Assembly (NCBI GenBank): GCA_019009955.1 | Contig: CM032228.1 | Coordinates: forward strand, 206,163,001-206,227,000 | Length of the DNA: 64,000 bases | Direction of reading: 5' to 3' | Source of the DNA: Riptortus pedestris | Lineage: Eukaryota; Arthropoda; Insecta; Hemiptera; Alydidae | Shown here: positions 24,201 to 34,984 of the stretch, piece after piece | Position numbering within the stretch: the stretch's first letter is position 1 | Layout: each line of letters opens with the position of its first letter | Notes under the pieces: generated by a model | Seen by the model: the letters and a program-made list of their open reading frames with translations, nothing else | The model's database searches: none | Told to the model about the DNA's origin: nothing | Position numbers and translations under genes: made by a program

Positions 24201-26427
24201 ACTTCAAATTAATCCTCATTTTGTTCGCTTTATGGAGAAATGGGACCTTCTAGTTTACTTTCAAATAAGGTTTACTTACCTATTATTTACTCTGATTATG
24301 TTATATTTACTTCAATTTAGATTTAATTTGTACAATATAAATATAAATTCATGCTCTGCTTATACAGTTCCATGCCTGCCATTGGTATGTTTTCTTTATA
24401 CTGTTACTAGGAATGTTATTTTTGCATAAAAACATAAATAGCCTCATGTTAGTAATCCTAGCATTAATGTAGATTGAACTCTATTAAAAAAAAAACATAA
24501 TTCATATAGAGTGAAGTTTCTAATAAGAAATGAGACAACATAATAGATACAAGGCAAAAATAGAAAACAATAAATAGAATGATAAAAGTAACAGACATTT
24601 GTTTAAGTTGTTGTCAGTAATATGTCACTCTTGTGCTATAGAAGTCATTGGCTGACATGAAGAAGATGACTCGTATGTAGAAAATTAGTAGTTAAAAGCT
24701 ATTTTAATAAATAGTTAATCATTGATTAATAGAGTGTGTCAAAAAATATTAGTCTTAGATGTTTTTATAGATTGTAGATTAAATTTGATCTTTTGTTTAA
24801 TGTAGTGGGATTTATTGTATTTGTTTGTGATAAGTGAATTAAAATAAGAATCTTTAATTGGTCCATATTATTGGTTTTAATTAACAAAATCTGTTTTTAA
24901 TATATCGATGGTGATTCTTATCTCTGCAGTTGAGAAACAATATGTCCTTTCAGTAATTTCTTATATCTGTTGTACCAGTGAATAAGTGGTTAAGTCCCCC
25001 TTACTCACTGGTGGACTTAACCACTTATTCACTGGGGTTACAGATATAAGAACACAATTTTCTCCGATATTACTTTTTTGATGGGCCCTACAATGTTTTG
25101 GTATTCTATATAACTTATTTTAAAGTACTACAGTTCCTGGCCCAAGAATCTCACAAAAATAACGAATTTCCTACCTTACCTTAGTTCCCTGGCATTACCT
25201 AAAGATAACAGGTGGTTTTATTGAATAATATTATGCTAAATAAAATCTATTTTGGGTTGATACCTGGTTTCTGTTTTTGTCCACTACATAATGAGGTTTG
25301 CATGAAGTAAAAGTTTATTCATTATACCATAATAATCATTTATTGGCATAACTGATAACCTTTCTATTAAGAAATTAATAAGGTTAAGTTTATTTTTACA
25401 TTCAAAGATTAAGTCTTTTATGATTTCTCTGATGAAGCTTTTTCTTACTTTCTACAATTTAGTTTGAAATCCTAAAAGTACCTTCAGATTGTGGTTTCCA
25501 ACTTTCATTCGAAGATAAAGCCTTTTGGCCATATTTTATTTGTTAACCTTCCTATGATTATTGTATACTCAATTTTATAGTTTTCTTTAATTGTTTTCTT
25601 GTTTTCATTATAACATCCCTCCATATTTTTTTAGAACAATTGATATCTTTTATCAATGTGGAATAGCATTTATTTCGCTCCTTACAGATTTCAAGAGATT
25701 GTGCGAGAGTTCGAGATGTCGTTTGCACGAAATCCTTGGTCTTCCTCTTCAAGTCAGTGGAAATTATTTGCTTCTGAAGTACTATGGAAGTCATTAAACA
25801 AGTGTTGGGAGGATGGAGTCTTTCTGTGCCCAATTGCACATAAATTTTGGAAATTAAGCCTCCAGATAATATCAAGGTTTACAACTTGGTCTAAAAGCTT
25901 TGATGGGAGTTTAGTAAGTTGTTTTTAATTTGCTTAAAATATTGTCTTACAACTGGTCAAATATCTTTACACATTTTTATTTATTTATTTCAGAAGAATC
26001 CAATAGGAAAAGATGTTAATTTTCTTGTCTTTTTATACACAGACATTGAATACTTCCTCACATTACTCCCAACCTTCATGAATTCTGTGGTTAATAAACT
26101 ACCTAAAATTAATGATCAAACATTGCAACTCCTTAAAAGTAAGCTATCATTTTAATTACTTCCATTGTTATTATTCCTTGTTTTTATTAGCAATAATAAT
26201 ATTGTGCTGTTTTCTAGAAATGGAATTAGTAACAAGAAATAAGGTCATGAAATCATTTCTTGTCTCATTGTCAAGAGGTCATTCATTTTATAATCTTAGA
26301 TTTATTGAATTAGGGGATATGAAGTGTATTTAAAGAGAAGAAAAACTCACTGTTTAGCTATTAAGGTTATACTCATGATGCGATTTACAAAAAATTTCTT
26401 CAAATGTGCATCGATCCTACCTAGTAG

Positions 26428-26477
<50 letters not shown>

Positions 26478-29400
26478 TGTTACCACTAGTGTTGTTTGCA
26501 ATTTTTGTCTTATCATTACCAAACTTGATATATTAGTGTTTTATGTCAAAAGAAAGATCAAGTTCATTGCCTTTTGTAAACTCCCACCCACTCCTACTCA
26601 TGTCATATAAAGAATACTCAGTTATATAATGAAACACTTCATTTGAAACTTAAATACCAAATATTGTCCTCATTGAACTTTTACTTTTTAAGATAAATAC
26701 AAATGTGTGGCATACGTGGGAAATCTGCTTAGCTAACACAGCACGTGCATGACAGACTTTTTTGTTTTTCAAGCAGTCCTGGAATCAGTAAATTTCTTTT
26801 AACTTTTTAGGTAAAGTACTACCCTTTTCTAGAGAGGGTAAGGTTCTATATATTGAGTTCTTCAGTATTTTTCTCTTTGCCCATGTGTGAGAATCAGACC
26901 CATGGCTCAAAGTTATTCAAGGGTATTAAAATCAAAATTATAACTTGCATCTAACCTGATCCCCTATTTTAATTTAGGCTCTTTTGCAACACTTATAAAT
27001 ACTCTGTATGTAGAAAAGCTGTACTGGCTTATAAATTTCACTTATATAATTTTGCTTATTTTTATGTTATGAATTTTTTTTTTTTTTTTCTTTTTATGAT
27101 ATAGGATTTATTTTTCCAGATAGCTTGGATGAAAGTAGCTCCAAACTGGCAGATAACTTGCAAATTTTAAGTGGTTCAATTATTAAAACATTAAGTGGAA
27201 ACAGCTTTACCCTTATCCGGCAAGTGAATGACATTCCAAGATTATTTCGGCGCACAAACCGAGAGCCACCTACTAAACCTTGTTCTTACGTTTTATCGAT
27301 ACTGGAAGTGCCAATCCAGTTTCATCAAAAACATCAGTCCCATCCAAAATCGAATTTCTGGTTGACAACAATGTTTTCATCAGTTACCAAACAGTAAGTA
27401 TTACCTCTAATAAAATTTTAGGTGGAATACTTGGCAAGTGAAGTGAATAATACATTACCAACCTCTTTAAAATTTTAAAGTTTGGCCAATTTTAGATAAA
27501 AATATCTTATTCTTCTGAATTTTATCTTGCATACATTTTAGAGAGTGGTTTTTGATACAGGAATTGGTTATAGGAAAAAACCTTAGTTACAAATTAGTAG
27601 GTAGCTTCTTTAATCATAAAAACTATAAGAAGAAGAAAATTAATATGAATATATAGGGTAATTAAAGGGGAGAGACAAGAAAAAATAAGGGTGAATAAGG
27701 AAAATAGATTGTGTAAAGCAAGTGGAAGATGGATAGAATATATAAGTAAATAAATGTGTATTTATATAGATCATGAAGTAAAAAAAAAAGTAACGATAGG
27801 CCATGAAAAGTATTTAAGAGGATGAGGTGGAAAGGGTAGGCTAGGAAATATAGCATATATATCTCGCAGAGATTCATAAATGAATACTAATAACCTTGAT
27901 TTAACTTGGTTAGACTTTGATCTGAATGAGAGAGAAATCTCAAGAAATGTTGCTCCTAAAAAGGCTACGCGGAAAGTTTAGAAAAGCCTAACCACAAGGC
28001 TGGAGGACTACAGGTAGTAGTCAAATCTGTACATGGGAAATGAGTGACTGGTAAAAATTTGATGTGATTTGTTTGTAACTAAAGTATTGTACAAGAGGAT
28101 TTATTAAAACTCTGTAGGACTGAATCCTATCTTACAGAGAGTTTTTCATTAAAATAGGCCTTTTCAAATAGTTTATTCCCATTGATTTTATAAATTGTTT
28201 TTTCAAACATTCAACGTTTTTTTTTTAAGGTTTAGACTAGTCTATATTGTAGATAATCTAAATTATAAAAAGTCTATATTTTTCAAAAAATAAGTTCTAA
28301 TTACTCTGAATTATATTGTTACGTTTTTATTACAAGACCAGTAATAAGAATTCTTTTGGATCGCAAAATTAAACACACACAATTTTCACAGTTTATCACA
28401 GCACAATTTATTTCACAATGTACAATACTCTTGGTTAATTATTACTACTCACAATATTACACTGATAGTGTCATTGTCCTTCAGATTACACAGTCCAATA
28501 ATTCACTCACGGTCACTGAAGTTCACATAAAAAGACGGCACTGCACTGTCTTAAACACGGCACTAAACTGTTACTTACAGTCACGGCACAACACTTTACC
28601 GCACTGCACTAAGTCGCACTGTAGCGTTGAACATCCCTCGAAGACCGTCGAGCGTCAACTGAACTGTGGGGTACTGGGAGAGTCCCATATATATACCTGT
28701 AGAAGGGCCTAGCCAAGGAAAGGTCCAGAACTTCCTGGATGGTACCTAATTAGATTCTGCTGAGGCCCTACTTAGATTGGCCTTAATTAGATCAAACATG
28801 TGGCTCTCTCTCTCTCTGCCAATCTTTCACGCAACAATATTATCAATTTTCTTTAATCTGTAATTTGTATTCTTGGTGTACTGTAAATAATTAGATATTT
28901 AAATATTTCAGATATTATTCTTCTGTTGCTGAAGTCCTTGATTCTGTCCAGAAGACAGAGGAAAGCCTTCGAAGGTTAAAGAAAGCACGGGACAGGTCTA
29001 GTAACTTGGTACCAAATGATAGGAGAGTGGAAGATGATAACAAAATTAGGCTACAATTGCTTTTAGATGTCAATTCCTATGTCCAAGGGGTAAGAATTAA
29101 GTCTATTGAGTATAATATTTAGTAAAAGTGATTATTGTAATAGAGACTGTTTATTTCTGTTTTTATTCAATTAGATCTTTTCTTTAAAAAAAAAAATTAA
29201 CCCTCTAATTTTTTGTAATTAATTACTTTTATATGTATATTCTATATACTTTTGTCTATGACACATAATATACTAACAACATGACAAATAATTAAGAAAT
29301 CTGATAAATTGTAGTGACCTTCTTGTCGATTTTCTCACAAACGCTATATCAATGAGGCAAGACTGAAGGTAAATTTTATTCTGTCGACCAAAACTGGCAA

Positions 29401-31081
29401 TTGATAGATGTCAACAGTTATCTTCTGTAAGCTAATTAGCTTTAGGGATGGCTCTCTTAATAATTTTAGCTTCAGTTACAGTACTTCCCGTTTACCTTGA
29501 CATATTTATTGTTGGATAGTCACATGCAGAAGTTAACCCGAAATTACTGCTTCAATGAAATTTGTGAATCATGTTTACGTGAACAAAATGTTTGTAGATG
29601 CAATGATACTGCTTTGAAACCTGGGTTTCCTCCCCCCTAATACTTGTGCTAATAGTTGAATAATAATTCTAATAATAGTGCCTAATAGTTGAATATTTAT
29701 TAGCTACTGGTCATCAGCTGCCTATGAAATGCCAGTCTTCCAAAGACCGAAGTAATTTAATTTTGGTGTTTAAATTTAATCATCATAACTACTATTTTGC
29801 TTGTTAGTCTAAAAACATATTAGTGTAGGGGGTGGGGGAATAATAATTGTTAATTTTGAATCAAATATAAAATATTATATTTATTATACCAAACATAATG
29901 ATCGAGAGTTGAGAGGGGACTAGGGAGATCTAATAGAGGGATATGGCTTACGTGACAGGAGTAAGGGTCCTCGCAGGTTGCGATATGAAAGAAATTATGA
30001 ATGTGTTAAGTTCTTGATTATAATTAGAACTTGACACATTTTTAAATATGACACTATCTAAAATACAAAAAAAAAAAAATAAAATAAAAAAAAAAAAAAA
30101 TAGAGTAGATTAAGCCACCAACAATGCTTATCAATTCTATTCTAGTTTGTCATTCATCGGTTTGTAATAAACTCCTTTACGCTTTATCTCTACAATTTTT
30201 TTAAGTTGGTTTATATAACTGTAACATGGCCTCAGCCAACTAACAAACCCTGATGACAAAAATAAGTGAATATATATTTCTGTTGGTTTTTCGTAAATTA
30301 TATTTGTCATAAATATTTACTTATTAGTTTTGGGTTACTAAAAGTATAGTTAGGTCCTTGGAACTACTAGAAACTAGAGAGAGATATTATAGGGCTCTTG
30401 TAAAAGAAATGAATATGCTTTCCAATGTCCTTAAAGTTCGTCCGCAATAAATATTTAGTGTTGAAATTCATTTAGTGGGAGTTCATTTAAATTAATTCTT
30501 AAATCAATTTATCCTTATTGCAAATACTATTGCAGAACAGAATGACACTTTATTCCACAGCCCTAAACAGTAAGTTCTTGACATTAACAGCAGGGGGCTA
30601 TCATATATTTTTTTGTCTAATGATAGGTCATTTTGATTTAATCAGATTAAAATATGTTGTAATCATTTTTATTAAACTACGTAACTATATTTGAAAGTTT
30701 TGTCTTTAATAATAATTTGGTTCAGGCTAGCCTTATTAATTAAGGTGTTGGTCTTATTACACTTGGAAATCCTAGAGTTGTGGCCTTGATTCTTCTGTAG
30801 GAATAGGAATAGGAATTTATTAAGTAACAATAATTTACTAAATCAATTTTTCAATCCCCTCCTGCTCTCTCAGAAGAGAGGTTTCCTATTAACAATTCAT
30901 CAATAGTTGAATATAATGAATGCTAATAAATAATAAACTCCTTTTCTATTATTAGTTTGTTTCTATTATTAATAACAGTTTGTATTTAACATTGCAGATT
31001 GAAGCTTTTGGCATTAACAGAGGAAGCATAGAGAAACTTACAGACCTATTACTCTTAGTTGAAGCAACACAGAAGCTTTAG
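16161..31081 (+). CDS. COG2: Conserved oligomeric Golgi complex subunit 2, 12 coding exons
   Basis: Coding exons: 16161-16235, 16393-16620, 16688-16951, 18958-19103, 19996-20157, 22720-22840, 24130-24269, 25688-25913, 25994-26138, 27105-27393, 28912-29089 and 30998-31081. All are GT-AG with consistent phase, giving 685 aa against about 738 in human. The N-terminal COG2 domain is clear: CFDTSSF, VDQFLQDHR, MRDDLGIYLKVLRSAMIDLI, NKDYADFVNLSSNLIGLDKA, PLGQLREELL, followed by a coiled-coil-prone helical region. C-terminal family blocks are KWDLLVYFQIRFQEI, PRLFRRTNREPPT, SVQKTEESLRRLKKAR and DDNKIRLQLLLDV. Known role: lobe A subunit of the COG tether on the cytosolic Golgi face, needed for retrograde vesicle docking and glycosylation homeostasis. 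Introns hold an inverted repeat, F2 copies, a hairpin and an LTR. Confidence 0.96.
17757..18288. repeat. Long inverted repeat in COG2 intron 3
   Basis: 17815-17950 is matched by the inverse of about 17954-18085: aaaactatctttcttagaac and ataaggggtaaact have near-exact complements. The centre is a short palindrome, catacatcaacatacaaatt then gtatgttgatgtatg. The outer parts also match: gtgccctgttgacacacaaa at 17778 against ttgtgtcaacagggcac at 18244. The right arm contains an unpaired 140-bp segment (18086-18227). It looks like a foldback element or a head-to-head insertion of two repeat copies. Confidence 0.85.
18801..18830. repeat. (TA)n microsatellite in COG2 intron 3
   Basis: About 15 TA units with no recognised flanking transposon. 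Confidence 0.9.
21031..21677 (-). repeat. Family F2 element in COG2 intron 5
   Basis: ttagcagatttcccttaagg at the right end, right arm, (TA)n at about 21179-21218, then internal landmarks and a left end atagcccctgcttgacagac. Flanked by TTTTT on both sides. Antisense to the gene. Confidence 0.85.
24960..25050. repeat. Hairpin with 38-bp arms in COG2 intron 7
   Basis: 24960-24997 pairs with 25013-25050 at 34 of 38 positions around a 15-nt loop. The core agtgaataagtggttaagtc is paired without mismatch. The RNA would form a pre-miRNA-sized stem. No second copy was seen in the window. Confidence 0.85.
26354..26763 (-). repeat. Family F2 element, shortened, in COG2 intron 9
   Basis: Right arm from tagctattaaggttatactc (the terminal palindrome is lost), (TA)n at about 26432-26474, a shortened interior, and the left end aaatctgcttagctaacaca through gacagacttttt. 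Confidence 0.8.
28317..28836 (-). mobile_element. Solo LTR, 520 bp, in COG2 intron 10
   Basis: On the minus strand it begins TGTTGCGTGAAAG and ends AAACGTAACA, giving TG...CA termini. ATAT flanks both sides (28313-28316 and 28837-28840), a likely 4-bp target duplication in the range known for Gypsy-type elements. A TATA-like tatatatatggg lies about mid-LTR, followed by a tract rich in cagtgc repeats. No internal retroelement sequence is adjacent. The open frame over 28356-28712 is antisense to the LTR and has no protein likeness. A second copy is at 50810. Confidence 0.85.
30718..30840 (+). repeat. Degraded SINE in COG2 intron 11
   Basis: ggttcaggctagccttatta, aaggtgttggtcttattaca and aaatcctagagttgtggcct follow the SINE head at 45979 with many changes. 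It ends near ggaatttattaagtaac. Confidence 0.6.
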
Positions 31082-31218
31082 TCCACAACATTTCAAAGGC
31101 CTTTTATCAATGAATCATATGTGATTGCCATTTAGGCAGAAAAGTGCATTATGTATATATAAATTATTAGTTTTTCAATAATACACACCTGTATGTGTAA
31201 ATATATGGTATATATGTA

Positions 31219-31224
31219 AATAAA
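31219..31224 (+). terminator. COG2 poly(A) signal
   Basis: AATAAA 138 bases after the COG2 stop codon, in an otherwise simple 3' UTR. A plausible cleavage signal, chosen by position only. Confidence 0.6.
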
Positions 31225-31289
31225 CTTGCGAAATATTTGAAAGTGCTTTATTTTCACCTTATTTGCTACTCACTCTAATAATTTTAATG

Positions 31290-31400
31290 GGGCTCAGGTA
31301 GCCATGCTAATTAAGACATAGGCCTTTACTCAGTGACTGCTCAACCTGAGATAACTCATATTAGAGCTCTTTCCCAGGGTGCTCAATACATCTTATCTCA
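31290..31400 (+). repeat. SINE head fragment
   Basis: tggggctcaggtagccatgc followed by aattaagacataggccttta matches the start of the tRNA-derived SINE; it then diverges. Confidence 0.6.
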
Positions 31401-31589
31401 TGGTTTCTAAACTTCCCACTTTTGTGCCACTACAAGTAAGTTTGCCAACTACACTACTTCGTGGGTCATTTTTTTTTTTGCCCAAAAACATCCTGTAAAA
31501 CTTTTAATGATTGTTATGAATCATTAGTATTTTTAATAATATGAAATGACTAAATTTATCCGGTTTCTCGGACCGGAATCCGAAAATTG

Positions 31590-31935
31590 CTGTGGCAGTC
31601 AATGTGTTATATCACTTGGTAAACCTAGAGTGATGGCTTCGAATCCTGTCTGGGCCCAAACTCATAAAAATAAAATCCATAGTCATTTTTATTCTATTGC
31701 AGTGTTCAGCCTAGTAGCATCTCTATAGGCATGTCCTACCTTCTGACATTGGGAATGTAAATTTCTGAAAGCGCTAGGCGTTTTTTAAAAATAAATTATG
31801 AGGAGCCACATAACTGTGTTCTAGATAATCCAAAATCCTTAGTCTTATCCTGGCTAGAAAAGAGGGGCAGCCTGTAGACAACCCATCCCAATTAGCCATA
31901 GTAGAACAAAGTGGACGTTAATAAATAACAACAAT
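31590..31935 (+). repeat. SINE copy, split
   Basis: The head part near 31600-31665 has a B-box-like gcttcgaatcctgtctgggc. After about 160 unrelated bases the SINE tail follows (tccttagtcttatcctggct, cccatcccaattagccatag, gtggacgttaataaataaca at 31909). The open frame at 31546-31728 is only a passage through this repeat. Confidence 0.65.
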
Positions 31936-32680
31936 TTTATTACTATGTTTTATTTGTACATGGCATTTTTCTTTTCAATAAACTCACCTGCCAGTACATG
32001 TGTTATTTATTCTGAGTGTTAATTGCTATATATTTTATATTTTGGTCCTGCAGACAGGATCCATATTGATCTGGCATTACTGATGGGCTATGGCAGCTGC
32101 CTTATCAAACTGGTTAGAAATCCCTGATAACAGCACCTGTTTCAACAATTTTGTGCAAGACACAATATTCGGCTCATCATCACAAGAGTAAAAAGAAAGC
32201 ATTAGTGTAGAAGTAGTCTAATTTTTTGCCTAATATTATTTGTTTGTAAGTTGGCTTGTCTCGTCTATATAACATCCAAACAGAATTGTATAGGGAAATT
32301 TGTCATTAATTTTATAACATAATATGATTTTTAAAAATTGATTTTATATGTGTTCTGATCTTATCAAGCTAAGGACAATATATATAATTCTGTTGTAACA
32401 AATCATGCTATGCTTAAAGTAACTTACAAGACCTGATATAGAATAGCCTTTGCCTTAAAATGTTATTTGTTAACTTTCACTTAATGTTATTGTAACAAAT
32501 TGTGGTGGGGATATGTACCCCAACCCCCTTCTTCCTTCCTTATAAAATAAGAACATAAAATAGCCCAATTAATAAAGTTATCACTAAGACTTGGTGGTAT
32601 GTGAAGACTTTATTTCTGTTTTGTCATAAGGCCGTAAGCCCCACAGCAAGGTGCAAAATAAAAATGAAGCAATGCACAGA
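31936..32680. other. Intergenic stretch without recognised feature
   Basis: AT-rich unique sequence downstream of COG2. No ORF, RNA gene or repeat landmark was seen. Confidence 0.5.
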
Positions 32681-33055
32681 CTGGAAAAAAGTCCATCACT
32701 CAAACTAAGCATTACCCATGTGCTGAATCTCAGCTTAACATATATTTCTATAAATAACATATTATTTCTAAATTAAAATCCAATCAATAGAAATTGGGGG
32801 TTATTGAAGGCTGATGACAACAAAGTACAAATAACTCACATGATACAATATTTGAGTTACGAAAAAAAATTATAGAGCAAGAAATGTAGAGCATTAATAG
32901 TAACAAAATTGATACAATTCATAGTGTGGGAGATATTTTGAATTTCCAAACCCCCCCCCCTCCCATATTCCTGGTCTGATTTCAGCCATTTATGAATATG
33001 ATCTTTATTGTAGAATGAAAGGTATGTTTTATATATATGTATATATAAAAAAATT
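32680..33055 (+). repeat. Decayed family F2 copy
   Basis: aaaaaagtccatcactcaaa, a C-run at about 32950, tggtctgatttcagccattt and a small tatatatgtatata remnant preserve F2 order. A further F2-like piece (tactcaagatagagaaagta) is near 33267. Confidence 0.6.
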
Positions 33056-33617
33056 TTGGGTCGAGAAATAAAATGTTAATCTTCATAATGATGTCATCAT
33101 CATATGTATTTGCATGTTACTCATCTATTAGAAATCCTTTTAAGCAATAAGCTCGGAATAAGATATTTCATGATATATTCACTTATTGTTAAAATGTAAT
33201 GACTAAAAGTAGGCATTTACTGAAGAGTGAAAATCACAAAATGCAAAAGTCTCCGTTCCTACTCAAGATAGAGAAAGTATTTAGAACATCATTTATAGAA
33301 ATTTAAATTCATTAGGGCCAATTGGGCTTTGCTTAAAAATTCTTGAATCTTTTGTGAGTTATATATAGAGAAGAGGTTTTAACACTGTTTGACTTCCACA
33401 TAAGACACAAAATTGTATTTGAAAAAGATATACTAAAGTATTTTTACCAGCTGATTCAAAATTTGGTTGATTATTTATTTATTTTAGAGCGTTCCCAGCG
33501 AGGCGATATTGCTCATCAAAAAAGAACAAAAAAAAAATAACTTATACAAACAAAATGCAAAACTGAAAATAGTAACAAGAAAAGATTAAACAATACAAAC
33601 TAAGAACACAAACAAAT

Positions 33618-33743
33618 AACAAAACGCAACTAAATAACAGAACACAATAAAATAACAAAACTCAACTAAATAACAGAACGCAGACAAATAACAAAACGTA
33701 ACTAAATAACAGAATGCAACCAAATAACAAAATGTAACCAAAG
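33618..33743 (-). repeat. 18-bp minisatellite inside the LINE 3' UTR
   Basis: Seven units of 18 bp, of the type aacaaaacgcaactaaat. The fifth base alternates strictly a/g between neighbours, so the real period is 36 bp. A related but less regular array is in the second LINE copy at about 53770-53920. Confidence 0.85.
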
Positions 33744-34080
33744 GGACAGAAAAAAACAACAAAACATTAAATTCAAAAACAAAAAATCTTGTGAGGAAAC
33801 TAGATAATTAAAAACTATAAAGACTAATAAAATTACGTAAACTATTATATACTTTCAATGGTTAAAAACAAGACTAAAATCAAATAAATAATAATTAGTA
33901 TGAATAAAATGAAGATTAAATGTTCTAATATATAAAATATTTACAATCATATGCTCTCACTTTCTTTATCATACATACAAACACGCCCGCACACATACAC
34001 ACACACAGCAAAACAGTTTAGCTGGAGTTTAAAATATTTAATTTAAGAAGGATTAAAAAGGATTTTAAACTGTAATAGTT

Positions 34081-34826
34081 CTAAATTTGTGAGTATATGT
34101 TAATGTCATGTAAATGTTGGAGTATTATGGGAATGTGTGGGCTACCTTCAGTAAGTAAGTCATGAGGGATCTTAAGATGGTTACGTCTTTTGCAGTCTGT
34201 TAGTATGTGTTTTATTGTAAGCGTAGCATTATACACATTGCAGTTAGGCATTCTTTTCTTTTCAAATAGGTAACTATGGGTTAGGAGAGAATGACCTATA
34301 CGTAGTCTCGTAAGGACTACTTCGTCTCTCCGAGTAAATGCTTCAAATTTATCACTCCATGTCTTAACTGTAGTTTTAATTTGTGTCAGTTGTCTGTTAA
34401 TAACCAGTCCTGTTGCCATTCTTGGAGTATGTTAGTTTTAATGTAGTTTTGTAGGTCGTCCGAAGTTATTTTTTTAATGTCAGTATTGGTGTTTTTTGTC
34501 GTTAGTTTTGCGAGCATGTCAACTTCAGTGCTTCGTCCAATATTCTGGTGTCCTGGTAGCCACACCAATGTTATGTGATTATGAATGTGTTCAAAAATGT
34601 TTGTTATAATAGGATGATTGGAATATATGTTTTTTAAAGAGAGTAAAGAACTTAACGAGTCCGAAAATAAAATTATTTGGCAATTTTGAACATTTTGTAG
34701 GTTTTCTAGAGACAGAAGGATAGTGTGTAGTTCAGCTGAGTAAATACTTGATGTGCAATTTAATCTTTTGGCATATGTGTGGTTGTCAATGAGTGCAGCA
34801 GGTTGATTAGCAAAATGTAAGTGCAA
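34081..34826 (-). pseudogene. LINE ORF2 C-terminus: RNase H and zinc-finger-like tail, frameshifted
   Basis: Residues of a type I RNase H are visible: the Glu motif SIYSAELHTILLSLE, the Asp motif ILFSDSLSSLLSL, and HITLVWLPGHQNIGRSTEVD MLAK with the His/Asp pair. The first catalytic Asp is lost to truncation. A one-base shift near 34386-34419 moves the reading frame (EWQQDWL to NRQLTQIKTTVKTW). The tail has the usual LRIGHSLLTHSYLF and a Cys/His segment, PNCNVYNATLTIKHILTDC, where the second Cys of the expected CxxC is Tyr. Dead copy. Confidence 0.85.
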
Positions 34827-34984
34827 AAATTAACTTTGGTTGAGTTGTAGGTATCTTGATACACTTTTCTTTTTTTAGAAAATAAATTATGGCAGTAGGA
34901 AAAAGACCTACTATTACTTCTTACTTGGGTGACTCTAGCGAGGCTTGTAGAACAAATTCCGGAGATCACCATTTCCTTTGTCAA

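Larger units (their letters stand above)
33484..34835 (-). mobile_element. 5'-truncated non-LTR retrotransposon (RNase H plus 3' UTR)
   Basis: On the minus strand: RNase H domain (34386-34826), the region after it (34081-34419), a 3' UTR with an 18-bp minisatellite, a (GT)n tract, and a 3' end gaacgctctaaaataaataa. The tail is a (TAAA)-like A-rich repeat. The 3' UTR is shared with 53466-54051, which fixes the element's 3' end. RNase H and a TAAA-like tail fit clades such as I, R1 or some Jockey-group LINEs. The reverse transcriptase is absent. Confidence 0.85.

Noticed and set aside
25558..25875. 105-aa frame on the minus strand
   Set aside because: It is the reverse-strand shadow of COG2 exon 8.
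28356..28712. 118-aa open frame in COG2 intron 10
   Set aside because: It lies entirely within a solo LTR, antisense to it, and has no recognisable domain.
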